Shown here: one piece after another, positions 34,483 through 42,613 of the stretch
Layout of the letters: each line of letters begins with the position of its first letter
Position numbering within the stretch: the first letter of the stretch is position 1
NCBI GenBank assembly: GCA_963732695.1
Contig: CAVTAP010000001.1
Location: 186,001 to 250,000, forward strand
Source of the DNA: CADEDH01 sp963732695
Lineage (GTDB): Bacteria; Actinomycetota; Acidimicrobiia; Acidimicrobiales; SZUA-35
Reading direction: 5' to 3'
DNA: 64,000 nt
Made by a program: the position numbers and the translations under genes
Notes under the pieces: model-generated
Told to the model about the DNA's origin: nothing
What the model saw: the letters and a program-made list of their open reading frames with translations, nothing else
Databases searched by the model: none

Positions 34483-35678
34483 CGGGGCCCGGTATAGCGC
34501 TCCCGGGCCCGGAACCGGAGGGGCTGCTCCTCGTATTCCTCGATGGCGTGGGCCAGCCACCCCGCGGTGCGGGCGATGGCGAAGATCACCTCCCCCGCCT
34601 CCGGGGGCATCCCGGCCAGGAAGGTCAGCGATCCCAGGGCCAGGTCGACGTTGGGGATGGCGTCGTTGCGCTGGCTGATCACGTCCCGCACCCGGTACAC
34701 GGTGACCAGCCCGGGCTCGGCCCCCCAGGCGTCGACCACCCGGGCCATCAACGCCCCGTACCGGGGGTCCTGCTCCCGGTAGACGGTATGGCCGAACCCC
34801 GGGAACCGGCCCAGCCGGCGCCGGACGGCCCCCACCGCGGCGGTGGCGTCGCCGGTGGCCGCGGCCTCGGCCAGCAACTCGTGGGCGGCGCCGCTGGCTG
34901 CGCCGTGGTGGGTGCCGCCCACGACGGCCAGCCCGGCGCCCACCACCGAGTACGGATCGGCCCGGACCGAGGCGGCGATCCGGGCGGCGAAGGTGGACCC
35001 CGCCAGCCCGTGGTCCACCAGCAGGGCCAGGGCGGTGTCGAGGGCCCGGAGCCGGGCCGGGGTGGCGGGCTCCGGGGTGAGGCGGCACCACAGCTCGGCG
35101 GCCAGCGTGGCCGGATCGTCGGGCTCGGGGCCGCGGGGGGGCAGGGCCCGACCCAGGGCCACGATCAGGCTGCGGCCCACGGCCCGGACGCTGCGGGGCG
35201 ACAGGTCGTGGCGGAGGGGGTCGGCGGCCGATCGCAGGGCGGTGGCGATCCGCAGGGCGTCGAGGGGGGAGCGGGCGGCGGTGGCGGCCACCGCCGCCGC
35301 CCCCGCCGGGTCGGCCTCCTCGACGGCGGATGGCCAGGTCTCGCCCGGCGGGCTGGCCCACAGCAGGTCGACGGCCTGGGTGAACGTGGCGCCGGCGCTC
35401 ACCTCGGCCACCAGGTCCCGTCCCCGCACCAGCAGGCCGGCGTCGTCGACCCGGGTGAGCCCGGTGGCGATCACGGTGCGCAACTCGCCGTCGCTCGGGG
35501 GTCGGCGGCCGGTGTGGAGCAACCGGTCGACCTCGCCCGGGTCGAACCGGCTGGAGCGTCCGTCGGCTCCCAGGGTGCGTGTCAGCTGGCCCCGGCTCAC
35601 GTAGGCGTAGAGCGTCTCCCGCTTCACTCCCAGCCGGGCCGCCGCCTCGGCCGTCGACAACCCCGGTTCGTCGGCCAT
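34479..35678 (-). CDS. citrate synthase-like protein with N-terminal helix-turn-helix
   Basis: 399 residues. Residues about 5-60 form a MerR/excisionase-type DNA-binding domain (LSTAEAAARLGVKRETLYAY, then RSSRFDPGEVDRLL). The rest is a citrate synthase fold with LVDHGLAGSTFAAR, THHGAASGAAHELL and GFGHTVYREQDPR, retaining the histidines of the active site and an Asp in PNVDLALG. It could be an enzyme, a metabolite-sensing regulator, or both. It is divergent from a second citrate synthase across an AT-rich palindromic region that it is well placed to bind. GGAGGG precedes the ATG. Confidence 0.88.
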   Translation of the reverse strand: MADEPGLSTAEAAARLGVKRETLYAYVSRGQLTRTLGADGRSSRFDPGEVDRLLHTGRRPPSDGELRTVIATGLTRVDDAGLLVRGRDLVAEVSAGATFTQAVDLLWASPPGETWPSAVEEADPAGAAAVAATAARSPLDALRIATALRSAADPLRHDLSPRSVRAVGRSLIVALGRALPPRGPEPDDPATLAAELWCRLTPEPATPARLRALDTALALLVDHGLAGSTFAARIAASVRADPYSVVGAGLAVVGGTHHGAASGAAHELLAEAAATGDATAAVGAVRRRLGRFPGFGHTVYREQDPRYGALMARVVDAWGAEPGLVTVYRVRDVISQRNDAIPNVDLALGSLTFLAGMPPEAGEVIFAIARTAGWLAHAIEEYEEQPLRFRARERYTGPR

Positions 35679-35705
35679 GCGTCCCTCCGGTTCGTGGTCG
35701 ATGGA

Positions 35706-35742
35706 TTGATCAGATCAACGTTGACATGATCAATATTGTCAA
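35706..35742. promoter_or_regulatory. AT-rich divergent operator between the two citrate synthase genes
   Basis: TTGATCAGATCAA (35706-35718) is a perfect inverted repeat around a single A. Three nt later, 35721-35742 has TTGACA and TGTCAA arms around a GATCAA-containing core. On the minus strand TTGACA (35742-35737) and GTTGAT (35719-35714) make a -35/-10 pair with a 17-nt spacer for the HTH gene. The composition contrasts sharply with the flanking GC-rich DNA. Confidence 0.6.
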
Positions 35743-35770
35743 TGTGTCCACCCGGGCACAAGCTCGACTC

Positions 35771-36928
35771 ATGACAGGAACGTCCACAGCAACGACCACA
35801 CTCGTCGCCCCGCCCGGGCTCAAGGGCCTGGTGGTGGCGGAAACGTCGATCGGGAGCGTCCGGGGGGAAGCCGGCTTCTACCACTACCGCCAGTACGACG
35901 CCGTGGAGGTGGCCCGCCACCACACCCTGGAGGCGGCGGCCGCCCTGCTGATCGACGGCGCCGTGCCCGACGGGCCGGGCGAGTCGGCCTTCCGGGCCGA
36001 GCTGGCCACCGGCCGCCGCCTCGACGCCGCCACCGTGGCCGCCCTGCAGGCCATCGCCCCGCTGGTCGGGTCGCCCCTGGGAGGCCTCCGGGCCGCCATC
36101 TCGCTCCTGGTGGGCGACACGCCCACGCTCGACCTGTCACCGTCCGAGCGCCGGGCGCAGGCCCTACGGGTGGCAGCGGCCACCCCCACCGTGCTGGCCG
36201 CCCTGCACCGCCTGGCCGGCGGGCAGGCGCCGCTGGCCGCCGACCCGGGGCTGAGCCACGCCGCCGACTACGTCCGCATGGTCACCGGCGCCATCCCGCC
36301 GCCCCGGCTGGCCCGGGCGGTGGAGACCTACCTGGTCCTCACGGCCGACCACGGCTTCAACGCCTCCACCTTCACCACCCGGGTGATCACCAGCACCGGG
36401 GCCGGGGTGGGGGCGGCCCTGGCCGGCGGGGTGGGGGCCCTGTCGGGTCCGCTGCACGGCGGCGCCCCCAGCCGGGTGCTCGACATGCTCGACGAGATCG
36501 GCGAGCCGGCCGCCACCGAGGGCTGGGCCCGGGCCCAGCTGGAGGCGGGGCGGCCGATCATGGGGTTCGGCCACGCCGTGTACCGGGCCGACGACCCCCG
36601 CTCGGTGCTGCTGAAGGAGGTGGCGCTGGGCCTGGGGGGTGACCTGGTGAACCGGGCGGTGGAGATCGAGGAGCGGATGCTGGCGGTGCTGAAGGCGTGG
36701 AAGCCGGAGGCCCGGCTCGTCACCAACGTGGAGTTCTACGCCGCCGTGGTGCTGCACCTGGCCGGACTGCCCCAGGAGATGTTCACCCCCACCTTCACCA
36801 CCAGCCGCATGATCGGCTGGGTGGCCCACCTGCTGGAACAGGCGGCCGACAACAAGATCATGCGCCCCTCGTCGCGCTACGTGGGCCCGCCCGTGCCCCG
36901 CCTTGCTATCCCTGGTCCCCAGGCTTAG
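35771..36928 (+). CDS. citrate synthase (2-methylcitrate/citrate synthase family)
   Basis: 385 residues. Condenses oxaloacetate with acetyl-CoA or propionyl-CoA. Active-site motifs: LTADHGFNASTF, GPLHGGAPSRVL and GFGHAVYRADDPR with the three histidines and the substrate arginine. The catalytic Asp of classical enzymes (NVDFY) appears as Glu in TNVEFYAAVVL, a change seen in this actinobacterial subgroup but worth checking. The last residues (LAIPGPQA) are encoded by the first unit of a 23-bp tandem repeat. Start ATG 35771. Confidence 0.9.
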   Translation: MTGTSTATTTLVAPPGLKGLVVAETSIGSVRGEAGFYHYRQYDAVEVARHHTLEAAAALLIDGAVPDGPGESAFRAELATGRRLDAATVAALQAIAPLVGSPLGGLRAAISLLVGDTPTLDLSPSERRAQALRVAAATPTVLAALHRLAGGQAPLAADPGLSHAADYVRMVTGAIPPPRLARAVETYLVLTADHGFNASTFTTRVITSTGAGVGAALAGGVGALSGPLHGGAPSRVLDMLDEIGEPAATEGWARAQLEAGRPIMGFGHAVYRADDPRSVLLKEVALGLGGDLVNRAVEIEERMLAVLKAWKPEARLVTNVEFYAAVVLHLAGLPQEMFTPTFTTSRMIGWVAHLLEQAADNKIMRPSSRYVGPPVPRLAIPGPQA

Positions 36929-36996
36929 CTATCCCTGGTCGCCAGGCTCAGCTATCCCTGGTCCCCAGGCTCAGCTATCCCTGGTCCCCAGGCTTG
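36905..36996. repeat. four 23-bp tandem repeats spanning two convergent gene ends
   Basis: Units start at 36905, 36928, 36951 and 36974 and differ at one or two positions. Each contains CCTGG-TCC-CCAGG (one unit TCG), a 5-bp stem hairpin. The citrate synthase stop (36926-36928) ends unit 1, and the convergent metalloprotease stop (36977-36975) lies in unit 4. There are no spacers between units, so it is not a CRISPR array. Confidence 0.9.
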
Positions 36997-37856
36997 GCGG
37001 CGAGCCAGCCGGTGTTGGCCGGATCGTTGATCACGAGGGAGCGGTTCTCGGCCGAGAACTGGCACAGCGAGACCTGGTTCACGTACTGGTAGAAGCCGAA
37101 CTGCATGCAGTCGTCGTCGGGGCCGGCGTGGGTGAGGCCGAACACGTGGCCCAGCTCGTGGGCCACGGTGGCCAGACAGTTGGCCGGGTAGTCGGCGCTG
37201 TAGGGGGTGGTGTCGACCGAGCCCGAGATGCAGGCGATGTCGTCGCCGTCCATCACCGCCCCGGCGTAGCGGTTGGCCCCCACCCGGCCGTCGATCCGGG
37301 CGTTGGGGTAGACCACGAACCGGGCCGCCGGGTCCTCGGGGTCGATGCCCAGCTTCACCCGCACCTCGTCTCGGATGTTGGTGAGCCGGTACCAGCGGGG
37401 GTCGTCGCCCACCGGGTTGGTGTCGTACCAGGTGGCCGGGTGGTCGCCGTAGATCACGGTGACGTCCCGGGCGGCAACGAAGGTGCCGCCGAACTGGTCG
37501 TACCAGAAGTGCTGGAGGGCCAGCGACTGTTGGCTGATCAGCCCGATCGACTCGGGGTCGTACTCCTCGTCGGCCTCCACGAAGTAGACGAACCGCAGCA
37601 CCGGGGCCCCGTTGGGCTGGCCCGACGGGCCGCTGGCGACGGCCGACGGGCCGGACGGATCGAGGGCCGGGGGCGCCTCGGGAGGCAGGGCATCGGGGCT
37701 GGCCAGCACCTCCGAGCGGAGCTCGCCCTTCGTCTCGGTGCGGGCCGGCCAGGACCCGTCACCCGCTCCGGCCTGCCGATACGCCGCCAGGGCGACGAGG
37801 GCCAGGAGCGCGACGAGCGACGCCGTCGTCGCCCATCGGTTGGCTCGGGGGAGCAT
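36975..37856 (-). CDS. secreted or membrane-anchored zinc metalloprotease-like protein
   Basis: 293 residues. An N-terminal basic stretch and hydrophobic helix (TTASLVALLALVALAAY) form a signal anchor, followed by a Pro/Ser linker. The extracellular domain ends with HELGHVFGLTHAG near residue 230, a metzincin-type HExxHxxGxxH zinc site. Four or more cysteines nearby could form disulfides. ATG 37856 is used (GTG 37859 is adjacent). Its C-terminus is encoded in the tandem repeat array. Confidence 0.82.
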   Translation of the reverse strand: MLPRANRWATTASLVALLALVALAAYRQAGAGDGSWPARTETKGELRSEVLASPDALPPEAPPALDPSGPSAVASGPSGQPNGAPVLRFVYFVEADEEYDPESIGLISQQSLALQHFWYDQFGGTFVAARDVTVIYGDHPATWYDTNPVGDDPRWYRLTNIRDEVRVKLGIDPEDPAARFVVYPNARIDGRVGANRYAGAVMDGDDIACISGSVDTTPYSADYPANCLATVAHELGHVFGLTHAGPDDDCMQFGFYQYVNQVSLCQFSAENRSLVINDPANTGWLAAKPGDQG

Positions 37857-37901
37857 CACGGTGAAAGGTCCGCCATCCGTCGTGCCCGGGTCGCCCCGAG
37901 G

Positions 37902-39305
37902 TTAGCGTGCCGGCCGGCGATCGGCCTGGGGGCCACGGAGCTGGGTGAGCCAGATCAGGCCCACCACCACCATCCCGACCGTCACGGTGACGGCGTCGGG
38001 GTTGGCCCACAGCTTCACCCCGGTGGACAGGCCGGCCGCCGTGACCAGCATCGACGCCTCGCCGCCCTTCCAGGCCTGGCGGGGGGCGAGCAGGGCCCGC
38101 CGCTCAACCCGGGAGACCAGGGCCACGATGCCCACCAGGATCATCGCCGCGCATGCCATCAGCGGGGCCTTCTGGAGCCACCAGGCGGCGCTGCCCACGG
38201 GGGCGGTGGGGAGCCAGCCGGCGGCGTAGAACAGGCCTGAGGCGGCCACGGCGGCCGACAGGTGCCACAGGTAGCACGACAGGGCCACCGAGTTGCCGGC
38301 CACCACGGCCGACCAGGCCCGGCGGTTGGCGGCCAGGAAGCGGCTCACGGCGGGGGCGGCGGCCAGGGCGGTGGCCGAGGAGGCGATGCCGTAGAGCATC
38401 AGGGCGGCCGACGGGGGGTGGGTGGGGGAGTTGGCCAGGCCGGGGAAGTGGACCATGGCCACCGGGTAGGGGCCGAAGGCGACGGCGGCCAGGGCGGCGG
38501 CCCACGCCCCGGCGGCGAGGCCCACGAGCTTGCGGCCGGTGGGGAGCAGCCCGTCACGCCAGGCGAAACCCATGACCTGGAACAGCATCCAGCCCAGCAC
38601 CCAGTTCAGGTAGGGCAGCCAGTGGAGGACGCCCTCGGGGTGGGTGAGGCGCAGGGCCTCCAGGGCCAGGAAGGCCCCGGCGCCGGCCACCGCCACGCTG
38701 CGGGGCCGGCGACGGAAGAGGGGGAGCACGTAGGGGGCCACGGCGGTGTCGATCGTGTAGTTGGCCAGGAACCACAGGGGGATGGCGGCCCCCACGGCAC
38801 CGGCGGCGGCCAGCGGGGTGAGCCCGCCGCCGTTGGTCGTGTCGACCAGGGTGTTGTCGACCAGGTAGGCCAGGCCCAGCAGACCCAACCAGGTGGCGGC
38901 CAGGACCATGGCCGGGGAGACCATGCGCCGCAACCTGGCCGCCACCCAGTCCTGGGGTCGGCCGCCGGAGGCGGTGTGGGCGTCCAGCGACATGGCGCTG
39001 GAGAACCCGCCGACCACGAAGAACAGCGGCATCACCTGAAAGAGCCAGCTGAGGAAGGCCAACCGGGGGGCGAGCTGGAGGGCGTTGCCGGCCATCAGCT
39101 TGCCGTTCCCGTCCACCCCGATGGCCACCGCCATCCAGTGACCCAGAGCCACCAGGCCCATGGCCGCCACCCGGTAGAGGTCGACGGCCCGGTTGCGGTC
39201 GGCCTTGGCCCCGGCGGCCAGGCTGGCCAGCGAGTCGGTCTGGCGGGCCGACTTGGTGGGGGTCTCGGTTCGGGTCGGGGTGTCGGTGCTGCTCACGGCC
39301 TTCAT
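37902..39305 (-). CDS. acyltransferase-3 (OafA/YrhL-type) membrane protein
   Basis: 467 residues with about ten to twelve transmembrane helices. DLYRVAAMGLVALGHWM near residue 41 is the family's N-terminal motif with the conserved His, and FFVVGGFSSAMSL follows. Such proteins move acyl groups onto surface sugars or lipids from the cytoplasmic side. ATG 39305 is used; the first 38 residues are polar. It is downstream of the NTF2-like gene on the same strand but separated by a hairpin. Confidence 0.83.
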   Translation of the reverse strand: MKAVSSTDTPTRTETPTKSARQTDSLASLAAGAKADRNRAVDLYRVAAMGLVALGHWMAVAIGVDGNGKLMAGNALQLAPRLAFLSWLFQVMPLFFVVGGFSSAMSLDAHTASGGRPQDWVAARLRRMVSPAMVLAATWLGLLGLAYLVDNTLVDTTNGGGLTPLAAAGAVGAAIPLWFLANYTIDTAVAPYVLPLFRRRPRSVAVAGAGAFLALEALRLTHPEGVLHWLPYLNWVLGWMLFQVMGFAWRDGLLPTGRKLVGLAAGAWAAALAAVAFGPYPVAMVHFPGLANSPTHPPSAALMLYGIASSATALAAAPAVSRFLAANRRAWSAVVAGNSVALSCYLWHLSAAVAASGLFYAAGWLPTAPVGSAAWWLQKAPLMACAAMILVGIVALVSRVERRALLAPRQAWKGGEASMLVTAAGLSTGVKLWANPDAVTVTVGMVVVGLIWLTQLRGPQADRRPAR

Positions 39306-39333
39306 TCAGCCAGAGCCGGGCCCCCGGGGGAGC

Positions 39334-39348
39334 TGGGGGTTGCCCCCA
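39334..39348 (-). terminator. hairpin after the NTF2-like gene
   Basis: TGGGGG-TTG-CCCCCA (39334-39348) forms a perfect 6-bp stem between the minus-strand NTF2-like gene and the acyltransferase start; neighbouring G/C runs could extend structure. No U-run. Confidence 0.4.
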
Positions 39349-39366
39349 AAGGTCCCTAGGGGGCAC

Positions 39367-39879
39367 TCAGGTGGTGCGGGGGGCCGACCGGCGGGGCTCC
39401 CGGTCGATGTAGGTCACGGGCGACTGCCAGTCGTGGTGGCCGAGGGCCCGGAAGGTGCGGGCGGCGATCAGCCACTGGCCGTCGTGGTGGACGAAGCGGT
39501 CGTGGTAGCGGCCGTAGACCCAGGCGTTGGGCATCTCGGCGTCGAACTGGTCCTGGTTGAACTCGTGCCAGGCCCACACGTAGGTGCAGCCGGTGGCCGT
39601 GCGGCGGCCGTCGCCGTCGGTGCCGGTGAAGCCGATCTCGATGTTCGACACATGATGGGCCGAGCGCTTGTACAGCCGGTCGGTGCCGCCGGTGAAGAAC
39701 TTGCGGGCCAGAGTACGGCCCACCAGGTTGGTGTAGGTGCCGCCGTAATCGAGCACGCAGTCCTCGGCGAAGAGGTCGGCCACGTCGTCGGGTCGGTTGT
39801 CGTCGACCGCCCGGCAGTAGGCGTGAAGCAGATCCACCAGGTCCTGGCGGTCCGACAGCTGTTCCAGGGTGTAGGGCAT
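39367..39879 (-). CDS. SnoaL/NTF2-like protein
   Basis: 170 residues, the NTF2-like cone fold. MPYTLEQLSDRQDLVDLLHA, YCRAVDDNRPDDVADLF and HHVSNIEIGF with WAWHEFNQDQF and YHDRFVHHDGQWLIAAR match the SnoaL-like proteins found in actinobacterial steroid and aromatic catabolism (dehydratase or isomerase type). ATG 39879 has GGGGGAG as ribosome site. The frame remains open upstream into an acyl-CoA dehydrogenase remnant. Confidence 0.82.
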   Translation of the reverse strand: MPYTLEQLSDRQDLVDLLHAYCRAVDDNRPDDVADLFAEDCVLDYGGTYTNLVGRTLARKFFTGGTDRLYKRSAHHVSNIEIGFTGTDGDGRRTATGCTYVWAWHEFNQDQFDAEMPNAWVYGRYHDRFVHHDGQWLIAARTFRALGHHDWQSPVTYIDREPRRSAPRTT

Positions 39880-39891
39880 GGCTCCCCCTAA

Positions 39892-39969
39892 GGGCTCGTC
39901 CGGCAGGCCGGGCTCCTGCTTGCCCATGATGTTGCGCTGGATCTGGTCGCTGCCGCCAGCCAGCACCAC
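39892..39969 (-). pseudogene. remnant of an acyl-CoA dehydrogenase C-terminus
   Basis: Immediately upstream of the NTF2-like ATG and in frame with it, the sequence encodes VLAGGSDQIQRNIMGKQEP then GLPDEP. GGSxxIQRNIxGxxxLGLPxEP is the hallmark C-terminal tail of acyl-CoA dehydrogenases (FadE). Nothing else of the gene is present; beyond it the sequence changes to a short direct-repeat region (GGCTCTCGTCAG at 39978-39989 and 40008-40019). This looks like the edge of a deletion or insertion. Confidence 0.7.
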
Positions 39970-39977
39970 GCCCGCCC

Positions 39978-40019
39978 GGCTCTCGTCAGCCCGGCTCCCG
40001 GTGGCCGGGCTCTCGTCAG
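39978..40019. repeat. 12-bp direct repeats at a rearrangement junction
   Basis: GGCTCTCGTCAG occurs at 39978-39989 and 40008-40019, 18 nt apart. The second copy contains the stop codon (tca, 40016-40018) of the minus-strand gene at 40016-40252; the first lies next to the acyl-CoA dehydrogenase remnant. Confidence 0.7.
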
Positions 40020-40252
40020 ATCGGCGCGGTGGCCTCGTCGGAGGTGCGGCGCTCGACGTCGTCGGGGTCCTCGGCCTGCTCGGCGATCCGCTCCTCGCTC
40101 TCGGTCAGGATGGCCCGAGCCTGGGCTTTGGGGTCGTCCGATCCGGCGGCTTGCTCCTCCGCCGTGAGGCCGCCGGCCCGCGTCGTCACCCGTTCCTCGT
40201 CGGGCTCGGGGGTGATCTCGGGGTCGTTGTCGTTCTGGGACTGCTGGGTCAT
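40016..40252 (-). CDS. small acidic hypothetical protein
   Basis: 78 residues, very acidic and probably disordered, with AGSDDPKAQARAILTESEER and VERRTSDEAT. Proteins of this pattern occur in actinobacteria but have no assigned function. Its start overlaps the stop of the HNH gene by 4 nt (ATGA), which couples it to that gene. Confidence 0.65.
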   Translation of the reverse strand: MTQQSQNDNDPEITPEPDEERVTTRAGGLTAEEQAAGSDDPKAQARAILTESEERIAEQAEDPDDVERRTSDEATAPI

Positions 40253-41316
40253 CGCCGTCCGCTTCCCTGGTTGCCGGGCGTCAAACCCGGGCGGGGGAGC
40301 CCGCCCGGGTGTGACGCCGCGTGGTGCCGGCGGCGGTGGCAGGGGGCGCAGCGAAGCTGGAGCTCGGTGGTGACCGTGTGGTGCGTCTGTTCCCAGGCGG
40401 GTACGTGGTCGTAGTGGAGGAGGTCGTGGGTGCCGCAGTCGACGCAGGCCCGGTCGCGTTCGTGGACCACTCGTTGCTGGCGGGTTGTGGGGTGGCGGCG
40501 CCGGTTGGATGCGTTGACGGGGCGGCCGTCAGCGTCGTGGATGAGGGCCCGGAGGAAGGCGGTGGGGGCGATGCGTTCTATGACGGTGGACGGGATGGGG
40601 GTGCCGTCGTCGAGGGTGCAGCCGTCGCTGCGGACGTGGAGGACGATCTCGGTGACCGTCGGGCCGGTGTCTTCTCGGAGTAAGCCGACCAGGGCGTCGG
40701 CGTGTTGTTGGGCGATGGTGGGCCAGGTCTGGTCATTGTTCGGTGTGGGTCGCGACCGCATGATCCGGGCGGTGAGGGCGGCGTCGAGGTGGCCGGCGGT
40801 GAGGGGTGGGAGGCGGCAGGTGTAGACGGTCATGCCGTCGGGTTCGGTGCGGCGGGTGACGGAGCGGCGGTGGTGTTGGTGGTCGTCCAGGGTGGCGGGG
40901 TCGCTGGTGCGGTTGAGCCAGGCGGCGAGGGCCCGGGCCAGGTGGTTGGCGGGGGTGGTGCGGGCGATGTCGAGCAGCTCGGCTTCGTTGCCGGCGGTGG
41001 CGAGCCGGGTGAGGGTGCGGACCTTGGCGTAGGAGATCTGGCGGTGGGCGAACGCGTCCGCGGTCGCGGGGAGGGTGCGCAGAGCGCGGCCGACGCATAT
41101 CCATTCCCGCGTCGTGCAGGTTTCGACGTCGGCGACGGCGGCCAGCCAGTGGGCGGCCGTCGGCGACCCGTCGAGCACCCACTCGCCGGAGTCGGCAAAC
41201 TCGGCAGCCAGCATCACCAACTCGTGCTGGCGACGGGCCCACAGGGTGGCGGCTCGGCGGAGGCGGGTCGACAGTGATCGCTTGGTGGTCGTGGCAGGGG
41301 CGGTGGCAGCGGGCAT
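40249..41316 (-). CDS. HNH endonuclease-like protein of the 13E12/DUF222 family
   Basis: 355 residues. The N-terminal two-thirds are the helical DUF222-type region (EWVLDGSPTAAHWLAAVADV, ISYAKVRTLTRLAT). The C-terminal HNH nuclease motif has CVDCGTHDLLHYDHVPAWEQ and LRCAPCHRRRHH, with the zinc cysteines and catalytic His. These genes are repeated and mobile in actinobacterial genomes. ATG 41316 is the best start; the frame stays open further upstream. A duplicated sequence lies upstream (41438 and 41696). Confidence 0.85.
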   Translation of the reverse strand: MPAATAPATTTKRSLSTRLRRAATLWARRQHELVMLAAEFADSGEWVLDGSPTAAHWLAAVADVETCTTREWICVGRALRTLPATADAFAHRQISYAKVRTLTRLATAGNEAELLDIARTTPANHLARALAAWLNRTSDPATLDDHQHHRRSVTRRTEPDGMTVYTCRLPPLTAGHLDAALTARIMRSRPTPNNDQTWPTIAQQHADALVGLLREDTGPTVTEIVLHVRSDGCTLDDGTPIPSTVIERIAPTAFLRALIHDADGRPVNASNRRRHPTTRQQRVVHERDRACVDCGTHDLLHYDHVPAWEQTHHTVTTELQLRCAPCHRRRHHAASHPGGLPRPGLTPGNQGSGRR

Positions 41317-41437
41317 GGCGACGTCTCCGACAAAGGGCGGGATCCGGTGGATCTCTCGGTTGTGGGGGACGGCAGTGGCCGGTGGGTTGTGGCTGGTTGG
41401 GACCCTGGCTTTCCGGAAATGGCTCCGGGCGAAGTAG

Positions 41438-41744
41438 CCGGTCGAGCTCCGCTCGACTGAGCCTACACAGGGCCTGTGACAGTGAAAGAAGCTCGGTTCT
41501 GCCACCCCCAGTGGCATCGCCGCGACCGCGGACGCGTCCGTCCCACGGTCAGTGGCAGTTGGCCGATCAACCGCTGTACCCGACAAAGGTGTCGCAACGA
41601 GCAAAGGCCGATGCCGCGTTTGGCGGTAGGGCCGCTCGCCGGTAGTCCCGCTTTCCTCACGTCTCCCCTCACGGGGGGTCCGGGGCCGATGCACTCCGGT
41701 CGAGCTCGCTCGACCAGAGCCTACTCAGACGGTGTGACAGTCAG
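41438..41744. repeat. two imperfect direct repeats upstream of the HNH gene
   Basis: Copies at 41438-41485 and 41696-41744 share CCGGTCGAGCTC, CGCTCGAC, AGCCTAC, CAG and GTGACAGT in order. On the minus strand both contain GTAGGCT about 15 nt after CTGTCAC or CTGACTGTCAC, promoter-like and oriented toward the HNH gene. The region 41317-41990 otherwise has no recognised gene. It marks the left edge of the less GC-rich island. Confidence 0.65.
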
Positions 41745-41990
41745 AATGAGGCAGTGACACGCCACGATCCGTGGGTGCGGAGCGACCGCTGTCGCGTCAT
41801 CGGCACTCAACGTGGTGAGATTGGTACGACCGTCGCTGCTGTTTCAACCCCGATGCCGTCAGCGATATTTGCGAGCGCTCAGGAAGTGCCGTTATGCCCG
41901 TGATCTTCCTTCTTCACGCTGCTCACGTCGGACACCGAGGTCTGGTCGCACCCGCCGATGTCGGTGGGGCTTCCGGCAGGGATCGATGCT

Positions 41991-42506
41991 ATGACTACCT
42001 GCGTGTTCGGGCCCGATTCCCAGATTGGCGACAAACAAGTCAGTGAGCTGAGGCGGCTCTTGGGGCAGATCGACGGGAAGTCGTGGAGCTACAACAGCAT
42101 CTCAAACGAGGTGAGGATTGAGCATGGATCGAAAGTGGTCTCAATGCGGGTCATGCATGACAGCGCTCCCTCCCCGACTGCAGACGTGCAGTTCGTAGCC
42201 CTGTGTCGAGCCGACACTGTTCTTCTCCTGGAGACGTATGAAAGCCGAGGCCGAATCGCCCCTGCAGTCGCTGAAGAGATCAGGTCTAGATATCAGGCCT
42301 CCAGCCCGGGCCCTTGGATTCCATGGCTTGAGTCGGATGGCGGTCTTGGCGGCTGCAACGTGATCACGATGGGCGATGACACCGATGCAGATTTGTATCT
42401 TTGGATCGAGGATGAGCTCGCACCTGATCCGAACTGGCGCTTCGTCGCAGCAGCTCATACGACCATCCCGGCTCTACTACGACTGCTCGAAGACTACGCC
42501 GAATAG
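41991..42506 (+). CDS. hypothetical protein
   Basis: 171 residues, soluble, acidic. The C-terminal half (PAVAEEIRSRYQASSPGPWI, then DDTDADLYLWI and FVAAAHTTIPALLRLLEDYA) resembles a module common in small actinobacterial and phage proteins of unknown role (SPGPW...AAHTTIPALL). ATG 41991 has GCAGGGA upstream; ATG 41958 would add 11 residues. Codon use is less GC-biased than in the flanking genome, consistent with recent acquisition. Confidence 0.6.
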   Translation: MTTCVFGPDSQIGDKQVSELRRLLGQIDGKSWSYNSISNEVRIEHGSKVVSMRVMHDSAPSPTADVQFVALCRADTVLLLETYESRGRIAPAVAEEIRSRYQASSPGPWIPWLESDGGLGGCNVITMGDDTDADLYLWIEDELAPDPNWRFVAAAHTTIPALLRLLEDYAE

Positions 42507-42613
42507 TAGATCGTTCTGGGCGATAGACCGGCGACTTGCGCATGGACTCGACTCGCCGGAGCGACCTGGACGGGCCGATCTGCCATCGTGTTGCCCCGAC
42601 CGGTGCCCGAATG

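Noticed and set aside
35706..35742. Replication origin or DnaA box cluster
   Set aside because: AT-rich and palindromic, but no TTATNCACA-type boxes and no replication genes; an operator between divergent genes fits better.
36905..36996. CRISPR-like array
   Set aside because: The four 23-bp units abut directly with no spacers and no cas genes are present.
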